Source: Janthinobacterium lividum (GTDB lineage: Bacteria; Pseudomonadota; Gammaproteobacteria; Burkholderiales; Burkholderiaceae_D). Taken from it: 64,000 bases of DNA. Positions within the stretch are counted from its first letter, which is position 1. The number at the start of each line of letters is the position of its first letter. The notes under the pieces were generated by a model. It was not told the origin of the DNA and ran no database searches. It saw nothing but the letters and a program-made list of their open reading frames with translations. Where the stretch lies: NCBI RefSeq assembly GCF_034424625.1, contig NZ_CP139977.1, forward strand, positions 62,001-126,000. Reading direction: 5' to 3'. Below are positions 17,667 through 25,730 of the stretch, piece by piece. The position numbers and the translations under genes were made by a program.

Positions 17667-18359
17667 ATGAATACGCTGAAAAAAATTGTACCGTTGTCAA
17701 AAGAGACAGCAAGCACTGTCGCCATTGATCTCGTGCCAGGTTTTCGCAACAGATTAAATGTCGAGCTCTCAAAATTGAATATTCCTGTAACGCAACGTCA
17801 ACGTTTTCTGAGCGACATTACCGGTCGCGCGCTGCAAACGGTCAGCCGCTGGATTGAACCGGTAATGCCTGGCCTACCGGACTTGCGCTCGCTGGCCATC
17901 CTGTGCATCCAGTTCGGTGTGGATGCGAACTGGCTGCTGGGACTGACCAACCACCGTATTGCTTTTCCATTTGATGACCTGGTCGACGGTGTCGCCGCAC
18001 ACTTTTGCGGCGAGGATCAGCAGCGCCCGGACTGGATCGGCGCTTTGATTGCTCAAGCGTCATCCGAATTGCACGCATGGCAGGTGCTTGTGATGGAGGG
18101 GGATGACATGGCCCCTTTGATTAACCCGGGCGCGGCCGTTTTTTTTGACATGGTCGACGCGCGCACGGATGTCAACGGCACCTATGTACTCGACTACCTG
18201 GGGCGGATGCTGGTGCGGCACGTTGACGTTCAGCTTGAACGCGATCTGCTGTTGCGATGTGAGAACACGCGCTATACAGCAATCTGCATCCCGCGTCCTT
18301 TGGCTGGTTTGACAATCATGGGAAGAGTGAAACAGGTGTTTAATCCAGTGCACTTCTGA
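17667..18359 (+). CDS. CI/SetR-like repressor with inactivated S24 peptidase domain
   Basis: The 230-residue protein has an N-terminal helix-turn-helix (about 26-95, with GRALQTVSRWIEP) and a C-terminal LexA/CI (S24) fold (about 137-225). The catalytic serine of the usual GDSM is Asp here (GDDM, 145-148) and the lysine is replaced by Arg (LVRHV, Arg184), so RecA-triggered self-cleavage should not work. The start at 17667 is set by GGGGAG 10 bases upstream; a 28-codon extension lacks a site. Divergent placement from the FlhDC-like activators mirrors SXT setR/setDC, where the repressor keeps transfer off. How this version is relieved must differ. Confidence 0.8.
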   Translation: MNTLKKIVPLSKETASTVAIDLVPGFRNRLNVELSKLNIPVTQRQRFLSDITGRALQTVSRWIEPVMPGLPDLRSLAILCIQFGVDANWLLGLTNHRIAFPFDDLVDGVAAHFCGEDQQRPDWIGALIAQASSELHAWQVLVMEGDDMAPLINPGAAVFFDMVDARTDVNGTYVLDYLGRMLVRHVDVQLERDLLLRCENTRYTAICIPRPLAGLTIMGRVKQVFNPVHF

Positions 18360-18693
18360 TCTTGCCAATTGGCACGACAGGGTTGCAGCCACGTGTCGCA
18401 AGATAACCACCAGGCCCAAGCGAAATTCCTGTGCATCGATTGCGGTTAAGCAAATCACGCTGATGTGATAGATGCGAGGAATATTTAAGAGTGGGATGGC
18501 GCTTGATAGCCCGTGGAGAGATGGTGCGGCCTGACCACTCAAAACAACAGGAATCCCATCGAAGCGATTTGCAAATCACCGTACAGCGCCGTAGGAATTC
18601 CCGTCCTTGAGGACGGGGAGGATGTCGTGCGGCATACCCAACGTTAATGGTTGCGGTATGTTAGGTGAGTGACTACGGACCACGCTATTTTTT
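18360..18693. other. Gap between repressor and type I secretion operon
   Basis: No gene is supported on either strand. The stretch holds the IS200/IS605-type right-end remnant described separately and is the left boundary of the type I secretion cargo. Confidence 0.5.
18591..18626 (+). mobile_element. Isolated right-end hairpin of an IS200/IS605 (TnpB-type) element
   Basis: The sequence has a CCCGTCC/GGACGGG hairpin with a TTGA loop, flanked by GAATT before and GGAGGATGTC after. This is the characteristic right end of IS1341/IS605-type elements, which also forms the 3' scaffold of TnpB guide RNA. No tnpA or tnpB gene is visible nearby, so it looks like a solo relic at the edge of the cargo region. 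Confidence 0.7.
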
Positions 18694-20079
18694 TCACTTG
18701 TCGACTAATCCCCGTTGAAAGTAGGTCGCTGTTTCATGTAAATCTGCCTCATGAAGCACCCCGGCCTTATATCGCAGAGCAAGTCTTGCCTTGATTAGGT
18801 CGAATTCGGCTTTTGCCAAGTCACGCTGGGCCGTGTAAAGCTGTTGTGATGCGTTCAACACATCCAGATTTACGCGCTCTCCAACCGCCATCGCCCGCTG
18901 GTTGCCGGCCAATGAAATCTGGGCCGCCACGACAGCTTTCAGACTCGCGGCAATGCGAGCAGGACCACCTTGGCTCAGCCGATATTGACGTTTCAGTTCG
19001 AGAAATAATTCGGACTTCGTTACGTCAAATACAGAGGACGCATTTTGTAGTATGTATGCTGCTCGCCGTGCGGAAGCGCTAATACCACCTCCAGAAAATA
19101 ATGGAATATTCAATGCGATACCGATACCGCTGGAGGAAAATCCTTGGTTATATGTCGATGCGGACTCCGACTCACTTCGAGAGTGCTGCGCCATCAGTTC
19201 CAAAGTAGGCCGATGTCCAGCTTGCTGAGAGCGTATTTCCAATCGTGCGATTTCAATGGAGTAACGTTGCAACGCCAGTTCCGCGCTCGACGATAACGCA
19301 ATACGTTGCCATTCTTCCAATGCCTCCGTTTGCAACCCAGGGGCGATTTTTTCGGCAAAATCCGGCCGTAAAGGATGCAGGTTCGCCGTTTCAAGCTGAT
19401 CGGCACCGGTAAGTGACCGAAGTGCGCGCAAGGCAATATCGATGTTGTCTTCGGCGTCAATGAGATGAACATCCGCGGAACTTAACCTGGCTTCAGTATC
19501 AGCAATATCGGTCCTGGTTCCGTCCCCTCGTATCAGTGCCATTGAATTGCGTGCTAGCTGCTCCGCCAGTGCATTCCGCTGAGCCTTGGCGAGCTTGTAC
19601 TGCTCAGTAAGCAAGAGTACCTCCACGTAGGCGGTCGTCACTTTGAGACGCAACTCTTGCTGCTTTGCCTTCCATTTTTCATCTGCCGCCAATGCTTGAT
19701 TTTCCGCCTGCCCGAAGCGCGCTACGGCTCCGCTATCGTATAGCGCCTGTGTCATCACGAGTTTTCCTGAGAAGCTTGTATATGAGCGTTGCGTCCTTAC
19801 TGGCTCAATGTTGCCTTTCGGTTGCTTGGCTGCTTGATGATTGATAGGGAAATTCTGATAGTTCAGCGATACTTTTGGCAGCAATGCGGCGCGCGCAATT
19901 GGCTTGCGTTCTTGCTCCGCAGCCCAATCAGCCCGAGCGGCCTGAAAAGCCGGATCCTTATCCACCGCCATCGCGTAAAGGGTAAGCAAGTCCGCGGCGG
20001 ATACTGCCTGCACAAATAGAATAGCTCCGATGAATGACATAGTGCGCACCATGCGCTTGTGATTGGGTATGGGTTTCAT
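18694..20079 (-). CDS. TolC-family outer-membrane protein of type I secretion system 1
   Basis: The 461-residue protein has a signal peptide (cleavage near VSA, residue 29) and the duplicated OEP helices of TolC proteins (LLTLYAMAVDKDPAFQAARADW, and later the second repeat GERVNLDVLNASQQLYTAQRDLAKAEFDLIKARL). It forms the outer-membrane duct for the exporter encoded upstream. Its ATG overlaps the HlyD-family stop (ATGA), so it is the last gene of a three-gene transport operon. Best match by style is the PrtF/AprF group that works with PrtD/PrtE transporters. Confidence 0.92.
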   Translation of the reverse strand: MKPIPNHKRMVRTMSFIGAILFVQAVSAADLLTLYAMAVDKDPAFQAARADWAAEQERKPIARAALLPKVSLNYQNFPINHQAAKQPKGNIEPVRTQRSYTSFSGKLVMTQALYDSGAVARFGQAENQALAADEKWKAKQQELRLKVTTAYVEVLLLTEQYKLAKAQRNALAEQLARNSMALIRGDGTRTDIADTEARLSSADVHLIDAEDNIDIALRALRSLTGADQLETANLHPLRPDFAEKIAPGLQTEALEEWQRIALSSSAELALQRYSIEIARLEIRSQQAGHRPTLELMAQHSRSESESASTYNQGFSSSGIGIALNIPLFSGGGISASARRAAYILQNASSVFDVTKSELFLELKRQYRLSQGGPARIAASLKAVVAAQISLAGNQRAMAVGERVNLDVLNASQQLYTAQRDLAKAEFDLIKARLALRYKAGVLHEADLHETATYFQRGLVDK

Positions 20080-21470
20080 TCTTCAGACAACGCGCTTCGC
20101 GCACGATCACGTATGGGTTTGAATAAATACGACAACAGGGAACGTTCGCCTGTGCGAATGAAAACTTCTGCTGGCATGCCAGGGCGAAGCTCCTGCGATC
20201 GCAGTGACGCGAAAGATGCTGGGGTGAGGTCGACTTCCACATTGTAGTAGGCGTTTCCTGAGCGCTCGTCCAGTAGACGGTCTGCACCGACCACACTCAC
20301 GATTCCGGTGATGCGCGGCGTCACATTTTGATTCAATGCGGTCAGCATTATGGTGACTGGTAGTCCTTTCTTTATCTTGTCTACCAGGTGCACCGGCAAC
20401 TGGGCTTCGATAATATTGTGCCGCCCTGCCGGAACAAGACTCATCAAGCGCTCACCAGAGCGCACATAGCCACCTTCGGTAAAAACAGACATACCAACGA
20501 CGATGCCGTCTACCGCTGCCCGTATAACAGAGTTTTGTAAGCTGTATTGCGCCGACCTGAGTCGCTCACTCAAGGACTCCACCTGAAGCCAGTATTCGGC
20601 CCGTTGGCCTTGCACTTCCGCTTGAAATTGCTCCCGTTTTAGTTTTTTGCGCAGTCCCTGTTCGTTGATCTGACGCTGCAGCTGTCCGATTCTGCCGACA
20701 TCTTGTGCCAGCGCCGCATTGGTTTGTGCGAGCAGCCTCTCGCTATCAATTAAACGATTACGGGACACAAATCCATCATCGGCAAGTGCCCTCAGTCCAT
20801 CTACCTGCTCCCGTAGTCCAGCTTCCTGCTGCCGGCGCGCGGCGTGGGATCCCTGCAATCCTGCGAGCTCCGCTTCATATCCCGCGGATAGCTCAGCTAG
20901 CACCTCAAGCTCACGGGAAAGTGCCTGTTGCCGAGCGTCCATTAATTGCCGTTGTAACTGTGTAAATTCGGATCCGCTATCCGCCGTAACACCCGTCGGC
21001 CTCAATGGCCGCATGTCGTCCTGTGAGGCACCCTCCGTACTCAGTCGAAATGCACTTGTCCGTGCGGAGGCCAGTTGCGTTTGAAGTGATGCCACCGTCG
21101 CCTTGAGTTCAGTGTCGTCGAGTACGACGAGAGCCTGTCCCGATAACACGGCCGCGCCATTGTGCGTCAAGATACGTTTTACCTTGCCATCGAGTGCTGT
21201 TTGGATAACTTTGCTGCTTCCTGCTACCTTCACTGTGCCAGGGATGGACACCCCTTTGTCGAGCGGTGCTAGTGCAGCCCATAGCACGGAACCAAACGCG
21301 CCAATCAGTACGACGAGCCAGCCAAGGCAAATGTAAAAGTGTTCAGTCCGAACGTATGATTTGGCGTTTTCGACGTCCTTCCGATGCCTTATACCAGCAT
21401 GCATCCTTGCCTTTTCCGAGTGAATCGATGAGGTACCGGGCACGGCTTTTTTTTGTTCATTGGGCATCAT
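20076..21470 (-). CDS. HlyD/PrtE-family membrane fusion protein of type I secretion system 1
   Basis: The 464-residue protein has one membrane helix (about 44-65, YICLGWLVVLIGAFGSVLWAAL), a lipoyl-like half-motif (GTVKVAGSSKVIQTALDGKVKRILTHNGAAVLSGQALVVL), a long coiled coil (about 120-310) and the C-terminal AprE/PrtE signature (VEVDLTPASFASLRSQELRPGMPAEVFI). It bridges the ABC protein and TolC partner. The start at 21470 (MMPN) overlaps the ABC stop codon; the upstream extension to 21566 overlaps the transporter gene and is not used. Confidence 0.92.
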   Translation of the reverse strand: MMPNEQKKAVPGTSSIHSEKARMHAGIRHRKDVENAKSYVRTEHFYICLGWLVVLIGAFGSVLWAALAPLDKGVSIPGTVKVAGSSKVIQTALDGKVKRILTHNGAAVLSGQALVVLDDTELKATVASLQTQLASARTSAFRLSTEGASQDDMRPLRPTGVTADSGSEFTQLQRQLMDARQQALSRELEVLAELSAGYEAELAGLQGSHAARRQQEAGLREQVDGLRALADDGFVSRNRLIDSERLLAQTNAALAQDVGRIGQLQRQINEQGLRKKLKREQFQAEVQGQRAEYWLQVESLSERLRSAQYSLQNSVIRAAVDGIVVGMSVFTEGGYVRSGERLMSLVPAGRHNIIEAQLPVHLVDKIKKGLPVTIMLTALNQNVTPRITGIVSVVGADRLLDERSGNAYYNVEVDLTPASFASLRSQELRPGMPAEVFIRTGERSLLSYLFKPIRDRARSALSEE

Positions 21471-23221
21471 GAGGCTACTGCCTTGAGGTTCTTGGCATTG
21501 TTTGCGAGTGCTGATAGCACAGTGGCGGTCGGGCCAAATAGCGCGGCTTGCGCGTGGCGAAGGCACAGCAGCTTATTCGTTAGGTCGAGCAGTGAGCTAC
21601 GGTGCGTCACCAGAACAACGGTGACACCGTTCGCTGCTAAATGGCGTACGGTTTGCCCAAGCGCTAGTTCACCTGCTGCGTCCAAATGCGCGTTTGGCTC
21701 ATCGAGCACGACTAGCGCAGGCTGTCCATACACCGCTCGTGCCAAGCCAATACGTTGTCGCTGACCACCGGACAAACCGATGCCGCCGTCTCCCAGAACG
21801 GTGTCATACCCCATTGGCATTTGTAAAATCATATCGTGTACGTTTGCTAACTGCGCGGCACGTATGACTTCTGCAGGGTCTGTGGTTTGGAACCGCGCGA
21901 TATTTTCACGTAGCGTGCCGCTGAGGAGCCCTACGTCTTGAGGCAGATAACCCAACGAATGTCCTAGTTCAGACTTGTCCCACTGATGAATATCTGCTCC
22001 ATCGAGCCTAATCTTTCCGGCGGCAGGTTTTCTTGCGCCAACCAATAGGCTGGCTAGCGTAGATTTTCCTGATCCTGATGCACCGATCACGCCCATTACA
22101 TCGCCAGGAGCCAGTTGACAGCTTAGCGAAGAAAACACCATGCGCGCCTCAGAGCCCTCGGTCGTCGATAGTGCGCAGACACTCACGCTTTCTACGCTCA
22201 CATGGCCGGTAGGGCGCGGTAGCGACATGCGATCCGTTTCGTCGGCTACTCCAATAATTATTGCATCAAGCCGGCGCCACGCCGTCTGAGCGGAAGTAAA
22301 CTGTTTCCAGCCTCCGATCATTTGTTCCAGCGGTGCGAGTACGCGCCCCATCAGAATGGAGGCGGCAATCATCATGCCTGGGGTGATTTGTTCAGCAATA
22401 GCAAGCAAGGCACCTGTACCAAGGACGATCGACTGAAATGCCATACGAAAAAACCGTGCCGCGGAATTCAGTCTCACTGTGCGTTCGGCGGCACAACACT
22501 GTTGTTGTAGTAAATGGGCATACAAATGTTGCCACTTGTGAAATAGTGCCGGCATCATGCCCATTGCTTCTACCACATCGGTATTCCGCAGGTGAGAAGT
22601 GGCAGTAGCATTGGCTCGTATCGACAGAGTGGCCGTCTCCCGGGCGGCATTCGAAGATATTCTCTCGGTTACGACAGCTATTGTTAGCAATGTGGCTGAT
22701 CCTATGACCGCCAGGACGCCAAGCCAGACATTGAACAAAAAGATAACCACCAGATAAATCGGGAACCAAGGCGCATCGAAAAATCCAAGAAAGCCGGGGC
22801 CTGACATAAACTGCCTTACAGTGCTCAAGTCGCCCAAGGTATTGACAGCCAATAAGTTGGATCCGTTTAAATTGGCTTGGTAGGTGCCAGTGTAGACATG
22901 GCGGTCAAGATTCTGTTCCAGCTGATATCCTATGCGCACGGCAATGATGTTGCGGATGTAGTCAAGAAATGACAGCACGCCGAGAACGCCTAGGACCATG
23001 GCAGTGAGCATGAAGAGCGTCATCTCATTTTTTGATGCGAGTACTCTGTCGTAGACTTGGAGCATATACATCGACGGTGCCAGCAATAAGATGTTAATGA
23101 TTGCACTGAAACACCCGATGGATATGAATGCCGCGCGGTAATGAGACAATGCAGCCATGATTGGACTGATTGCACTTGAGGAGCGATGGTGGAGTAAATT
23201 GAGTAGACGCGATTCGCTCAT
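21467..23221 (-). CDS. PrtD-type ABC exporter of type I secretion system 1
   Basis: The 584-residue protein is a fused membrane-ATPase exporter: six helices in residues about 15-290 (MAALSHYRAAFISIGCFSAI onwards) and a nucleotide-binding domain with Walker A GASGSGKST, signature LSGGQRQR and Walker B LVVLDEPNAHLD. It has no N-terminal C39 or C39-like domain, as expected for PrtD transporters that export RTX-type enzymes with C-terminal signals. The start at 23221 has AAGGA eight bases upstream; the open extension to 23311 has none. The gene is followed by the HlyD and TolC genes with overlapping stop/start codons. Confidence 0.93.
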   Translation of the reverse strand: MSESRLLNLLHHRSSSAISPIMAALSHYRAAFISIGCFSAIINILLLAPSMYMLQVYDRVLASKNEMTLFMLTAMVLGVLGVLSFLDYIRNIIAVRIGYQLEQNLDRHVYTGTYQANLNGSNLLAVNTLGDLSTVRQFMSGPGFLGFFDAPWFPIYLVVIFLFNVWLGVLAVIGSATLLTIAVVTERISSNAARETATLSIRANATATSHLRNTDVVEAMGMMPALFHKWQHLYAHLLQQQCCAAERTVRLNSAARFFRMAFQSIVLGTGALLAIAEQITPGMMIAASILMGRVLAPLEQMIGGWKQFTSAQTAWRRLDAIIIGVADETDRMSLPRPTGHVSVESVSVCALSTTEGSEARMVFSSLSCQLAPGDVMGVIGASGSGKSTLASLLVGARKPAAGKIRLDGADIHQWDKSELGHSLGYLPQDVGLLSGTLRENIARFQTTDPAEVIRAAQLANVHDMILQMPMGYDTVLGDGGIGLSGGQRQRIGLARAVYGQPALVVLDEPNAHLDAAGELALGQTVRHLAANGVTVVLVTHRSSLLDLTNKLLCLRHAQAALFGPTATVLSALANNAKNLKAVAS

Positions 23222-23375
23222 ACGAATCCTTGTTGTCGAAAAATTGGTGGAGGTTTGAGCAGGAAGCGAGATAGTTCTTGCGGAAAACCGGCGACGTGAA
23301 TAGCCAGCCATGTCGATAGCCCGGCATGATTTCAGTCACGTATTTTTATTGTTGAACTAGCTGCTGTGATCCAGG

Positions 23376-23438
23376 TGGTTGACTATGCGACAATTTCCCC
23401 CAAATATAACCGAGGGAAATTGCGCGGACTATCAACCA
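23376..23438 (-). promoter_or_regulatory. Long hairpin between the Sel1 gene and the exporter operon
   Basis: Arms TGGTTGA...CAATTTCCC (23376-23399) and GGGAAATTG...TCAACCA (23414-23438) pair at both ends with a mismatched middle. It sits just after the Sel1 gene on the coding strand. It may act as an attenuator or mRNA-stability element that lowers exporter expression relative to the cargo genes, since it is not followed by a clear T-tract. Confidence 0.5.
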
Positions 23439-23448
23439 GTGAGGGAAG

Positions 23449-24045
23449 CTATTTCTTGGCGGCTGCTTGGCTATTTTTTTCATTCATCGCTACTGCATCA
23501 TCCCAGTGATCGATGGTCCACTGACAGTCAGCGCATCCGAGAGCAGCCGATTTTTTGAAATATGCATAAGCAATTTCATAGTTTTTTGGTATTCCATTGC
23601 CAAGAAAGTAATTCGTCGCAATGTTCTTATACCCTAAAAAATTGCCTTGGGCGCCGGCCTCTTCGAATAATTGATTAGCCGTAGAGTGGTCCCCTTTTTG
23701 CTGGTATAGCATTCCCAGGTTGGACAAAGAGGCCGCTTTTCTATTGTCATTTAGACTAATGGATAGGCGATAACGCGCCATCGCTTCTGGGAACTGCTTA
23801 TCGGCCGTATAAATCACGGCCAGCATCCAATTCGCATCAGTGTTGCCTCGATCGGCTTTTTCCACTAAATCATAAAATCCTTCCTGATTCGATGGCATTG
23901 GAACGCTGAAGGAGGATAAATAGTCGGCAGGATGCTCAAAAACGATTTTTGGTACAGGTTTGCCGGACATCTCACCTCCTAAAACGGGAAAGCTCAAGGC
24001 AAACGTGAGCGGAACCAGTACTGCAACGAATGTCGATTTTTTCAT
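23449..24045 (-). CDS. Periplasmic Sel1/TPR-repeat protein, candidate immunity or partner protein
   Basis: The 198-residue protein has a signal peptide (about 1-23) and Sel1/TPR-like repeats (for example ANWMLAVIYTADKQFPEAMARYRLSI, SNLGMLYQQKGDHSTANQLFEEAGAQG, NYFLGNGIPKNYEIAYAYFKKSAALG). No lipobox is seen, so it should be soluble in the periplasm. It starts nine bases after the stop of the secreted NlpC/P60-like protein gene and precedes the exporter genes. Sel1-repeat proteins are known immunity partners of several antibacterial lipase and cell-wall effectors, so immunity is a reasonable inference; a chaperone or folding role in export is the alternative. Confidence 0.75.
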   Translation of the reverse strand: MKKSTFVAVLVPLTFALSFPVLGGEMSGKPVPKIVFEHPADYLSSFSVPMPSNQEGFYDLVEKADRGNTDANWMLAVIYTADKQFPEAMARYRLSISLNDNRKAASLSNLGMLYQQKGDHSTANQLFEEAGAQGNFLGYKNIATNYFLGNGIPKNYEIAYAYFKKSAALGCADCQWTIDHWDDAVAMNEKNSQAAAKK

Positions 24046-24054
24046 ATTCTAATT

Positions 24055-25197
24055 TCATGCAGTATAGAGCTCTACATCTTTGTTTTCCGGCGTCCAGGCA
24101 CCCCGAAGGATCTCGGTCTGCATTGGATCGACTACGTGGTGATTTGCCGTGAACCAAATGTCTTCAATGCTGGTCGTCGAGCCATTATTCCAATCGACGC
24201 TGGAGGCTTGGCCATGCAGGTTGCCATTGGCATCAAAAATATCAGCATTGTAGTACGAAAGATTGATGGATTCTATGCCAGAGGCGTGCAGCGAAGTGAG
24301 CTCGCCTGAGTCGGTAATGCCGTTATTATTTGCATCACGCCAGAGGCCCAAAGACATCCAGAAAGAGTCTTCAGCGTCAAATTTCCCGTCTTTATTGCTA
24401 TCTAAGTCTGCAAGCGCGGCAAAGCCATCAGCAGCTTTTTCTCCACTCTGCTGGAGAATGGTGTTGTTCCCGAACATCTCGTTGCCATTATCAATGAGAC
24501 CATTGTTGTTCTTATCCCATACAAGGAACGCACTATTGTTCTTAATCCATCCGGTGCTTCCAGAGTCTCCATCACCCGAATGATCAAAGTATATGGATCC
24601 ATCTTCAAGCGTGGTATGAATTCCTTCGCCGGTCATGTCGATAACTAACGGTGTTTCCGCGTTTTTCTGCTCTTCAGCAGTCTCTTCGAGATTTTCCTCT
24701 ACTCCATTCGGCGTCAATTCATCCAGTTCAAGGACGTGATCCATGAAATGCATGTCATTGTCGTGATGGGTGACGCGAATGACTGAGTTGACGAAGTCGA
24801 TGCAGTTATTGGTGACAAGATTATAGTTGGAAGAAAAATCGCGATTGAATACGCCAGATTTCAGATCGCTTATGTAGTTGGAAATGTTGCCGATCACGGA
24901 TTGCGAATACAGCGGATAGCTAATGCTCGAAGTATTTGCCGCATCATATGCCTGTGAATCACGGAAAGTGAGATTTTCTGCTCCGCCGACCCCCTTGCTA
25001 TCGCCAAGCCCCCATCCAATTGATTCACCTTGAAACTCAATCCAGACATGGCCAAACAACGACTTACTTTGGTTGCCGTCTGCATCAGTGAAAATCGTAC
25101 CAGCAGGTGCAACTTTTACCGTCAAAATGTCTTTTTCTGTGCCATGAAATTGCCTAAGCTGATCCTTTTCCACCAGGCCAAGATCCTTACCACTCAT
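24055..25197 (-). CDS. Putative type I secreted protein: permuted NlpC/P60-like head plus RTX-type calcium-binding domain
   Basis: The 380-residue protein lacks a Sec signal peptide. Residues about 45-140 contain GHVWIEF (His50) and, later, NNCIDFVNSVI (Cys132); His before Cys is the order of circularly permuted papain-like (NlpC/P60, LRAT-type) hydrolases, which cut peptide or acyl bonds. From about 183 it matches the domain common in large RTX proteins, with EF-hand-like loops DKNNNGLIDNGNE (228-240), DLDSNKDGKFDAED (264-277) and DANNNGITDSGE (288-299). The start at 25197 is preferred because GGAG lies five bases upstream; the codon at 25215 has no site. The PrtD-type exporter genes downstream are its likely route out of the cell. 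Target (peptidoglycan, lipid, protein) is unknown. Confidence 0.75.
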   Translation of the reverse strand: MSGKDLGLVEKDQLRQFHGTEKDILTVKVAPAGTIFTDADGNQSKSLFGHVWIEFQGESIGWGLGDSKGVGGAENLTFRDSQAYDAANTSSISYPLYSQSVIGNISNYISDLKSGVFNRDFSSNYNLVTNNCIDFVNSVIRVTHHDNDMHFMDHVLELDELTPNGVEENLEETAEEQKNAETPLVIDMTGEGIHTTLEDGSIYFDHSGDGDSGSTGWIKNNSAFLVWDKNNNGLIDNGNEMFGNNTILQQSGEKAADGFAALADLDSNKDGKFDAEDSFWMSLGLWRDANNNGITDSGELTSLHASGIESINLSYYNADIFDANGNLHGQASSVDWNNGSTTSIEDIWFTANHHVVDPMQTEILRGAWTPENKDVELYTA

Positions 25198-25221
25198 AAT
25201 TTCTCCAGTTTTCATTAAATA

Positions 25222-25257
25222 GTTCTATGGCCTAGCACAAAGGCTAGACCATAGAAC
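25222..25257 (-). promoter_or_regulatory. Perfect-armed hairpin in the leader of the secreted effector gene
   Basis: GTTCTATGG pairs with CCATAGAAC, then one mismatch and CTAGC/GCTAG, closing a six-base loop. It lies seven bases beyond the 25215 codon and about 15 bases upstream of the predicted ribosome site, so it is in the transcript leader and could regulate translation or stability. Confidence 0.6.
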
Positions 25258-25300
25258 AGTTGATATGTGAGTGAGCACTGGCTGTCTTCGTTACTTTTTT

Positions 25301-25334
25301 GACATGTGGGGCGAGCGTGCTTGCTCCACATGTC
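25301..25334. promoter_or_regulatory. Second hairpin upstream of the effector gene
   Basis: Arms GACATGTGG and CCACATGTC are perfectly complementary and the inner arms GCGAGC/GCTTGC pair with one mismatch. The sequence ACATGTGGA occurs again near 25377, so ACATGTGG could also be a recurring protein site. It lies between the Fur box and the gene. Confidence 0.5.
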
Positions 25335-25407
25335 AAGTTAGTAAGCTGGAATTATGGATGGCGTGGCTGATTTCTGTACATGTGGACAGCTCTCCTATTG
25401 CTGTTCA

Positions 25408-25426
25408 GTGAATGAAAATCATTATC
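25408..25426. promoter_or_regulatory. Fur box upstream of the type I secretion cargo operon
   Basis: The 19 bases match the consensus Fur site at 16 of 19 positions (GTGAATGAAA then ATCATTATC), with further ATTAT repeats following. No gene on the plus strand starts nearby, so the site most likely controls the minus-strand promoter of the effector-Sel1-exporter genes, giving induction in low iron. Confidence 0.75.
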
Positions 25427-25730
25427 ATTATGAGGGGGTTTTGCGTTTTATGCAAGCCATGTCAAATCTTAGGTAATTTTATATAAGAGGTAAATTATAG
25501 GAGGCATTCGCCTTCGTGCGACAACGACCATCGTTTTTGAAATTGACTGGAATGGCAAACGTTACCGTTTTTTACAAGTCTAAGGTGTACGTTTGGGGAA
25601 TGCTTCTGGAGTGAAAGAATGCCTGCACATGACCTGCTTCTGTTTTCACAATATCTAGGAACTTGGGGTTACTAGAACCAAGAAAAATTCCAGCAATACA
25701 TAATGAGTTGGAGTGTAGGGAAAAGTTCAT
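25427..25730. other. Gap between the type I secretion cargo and the DUF932 gene
   Basis: No gene with a ribosome site or motif is present. The DNA is AT-rich near the Fur box. It separates two minus-strand transcription units. Confidence 0.5.

Noticed and set aside
18060..18542. 160-codon minus-strand frame overlapping the repressor gene
   Set aside because: It covers the antisense of the repressor C-terminal domain and has no ribosome site or motif.
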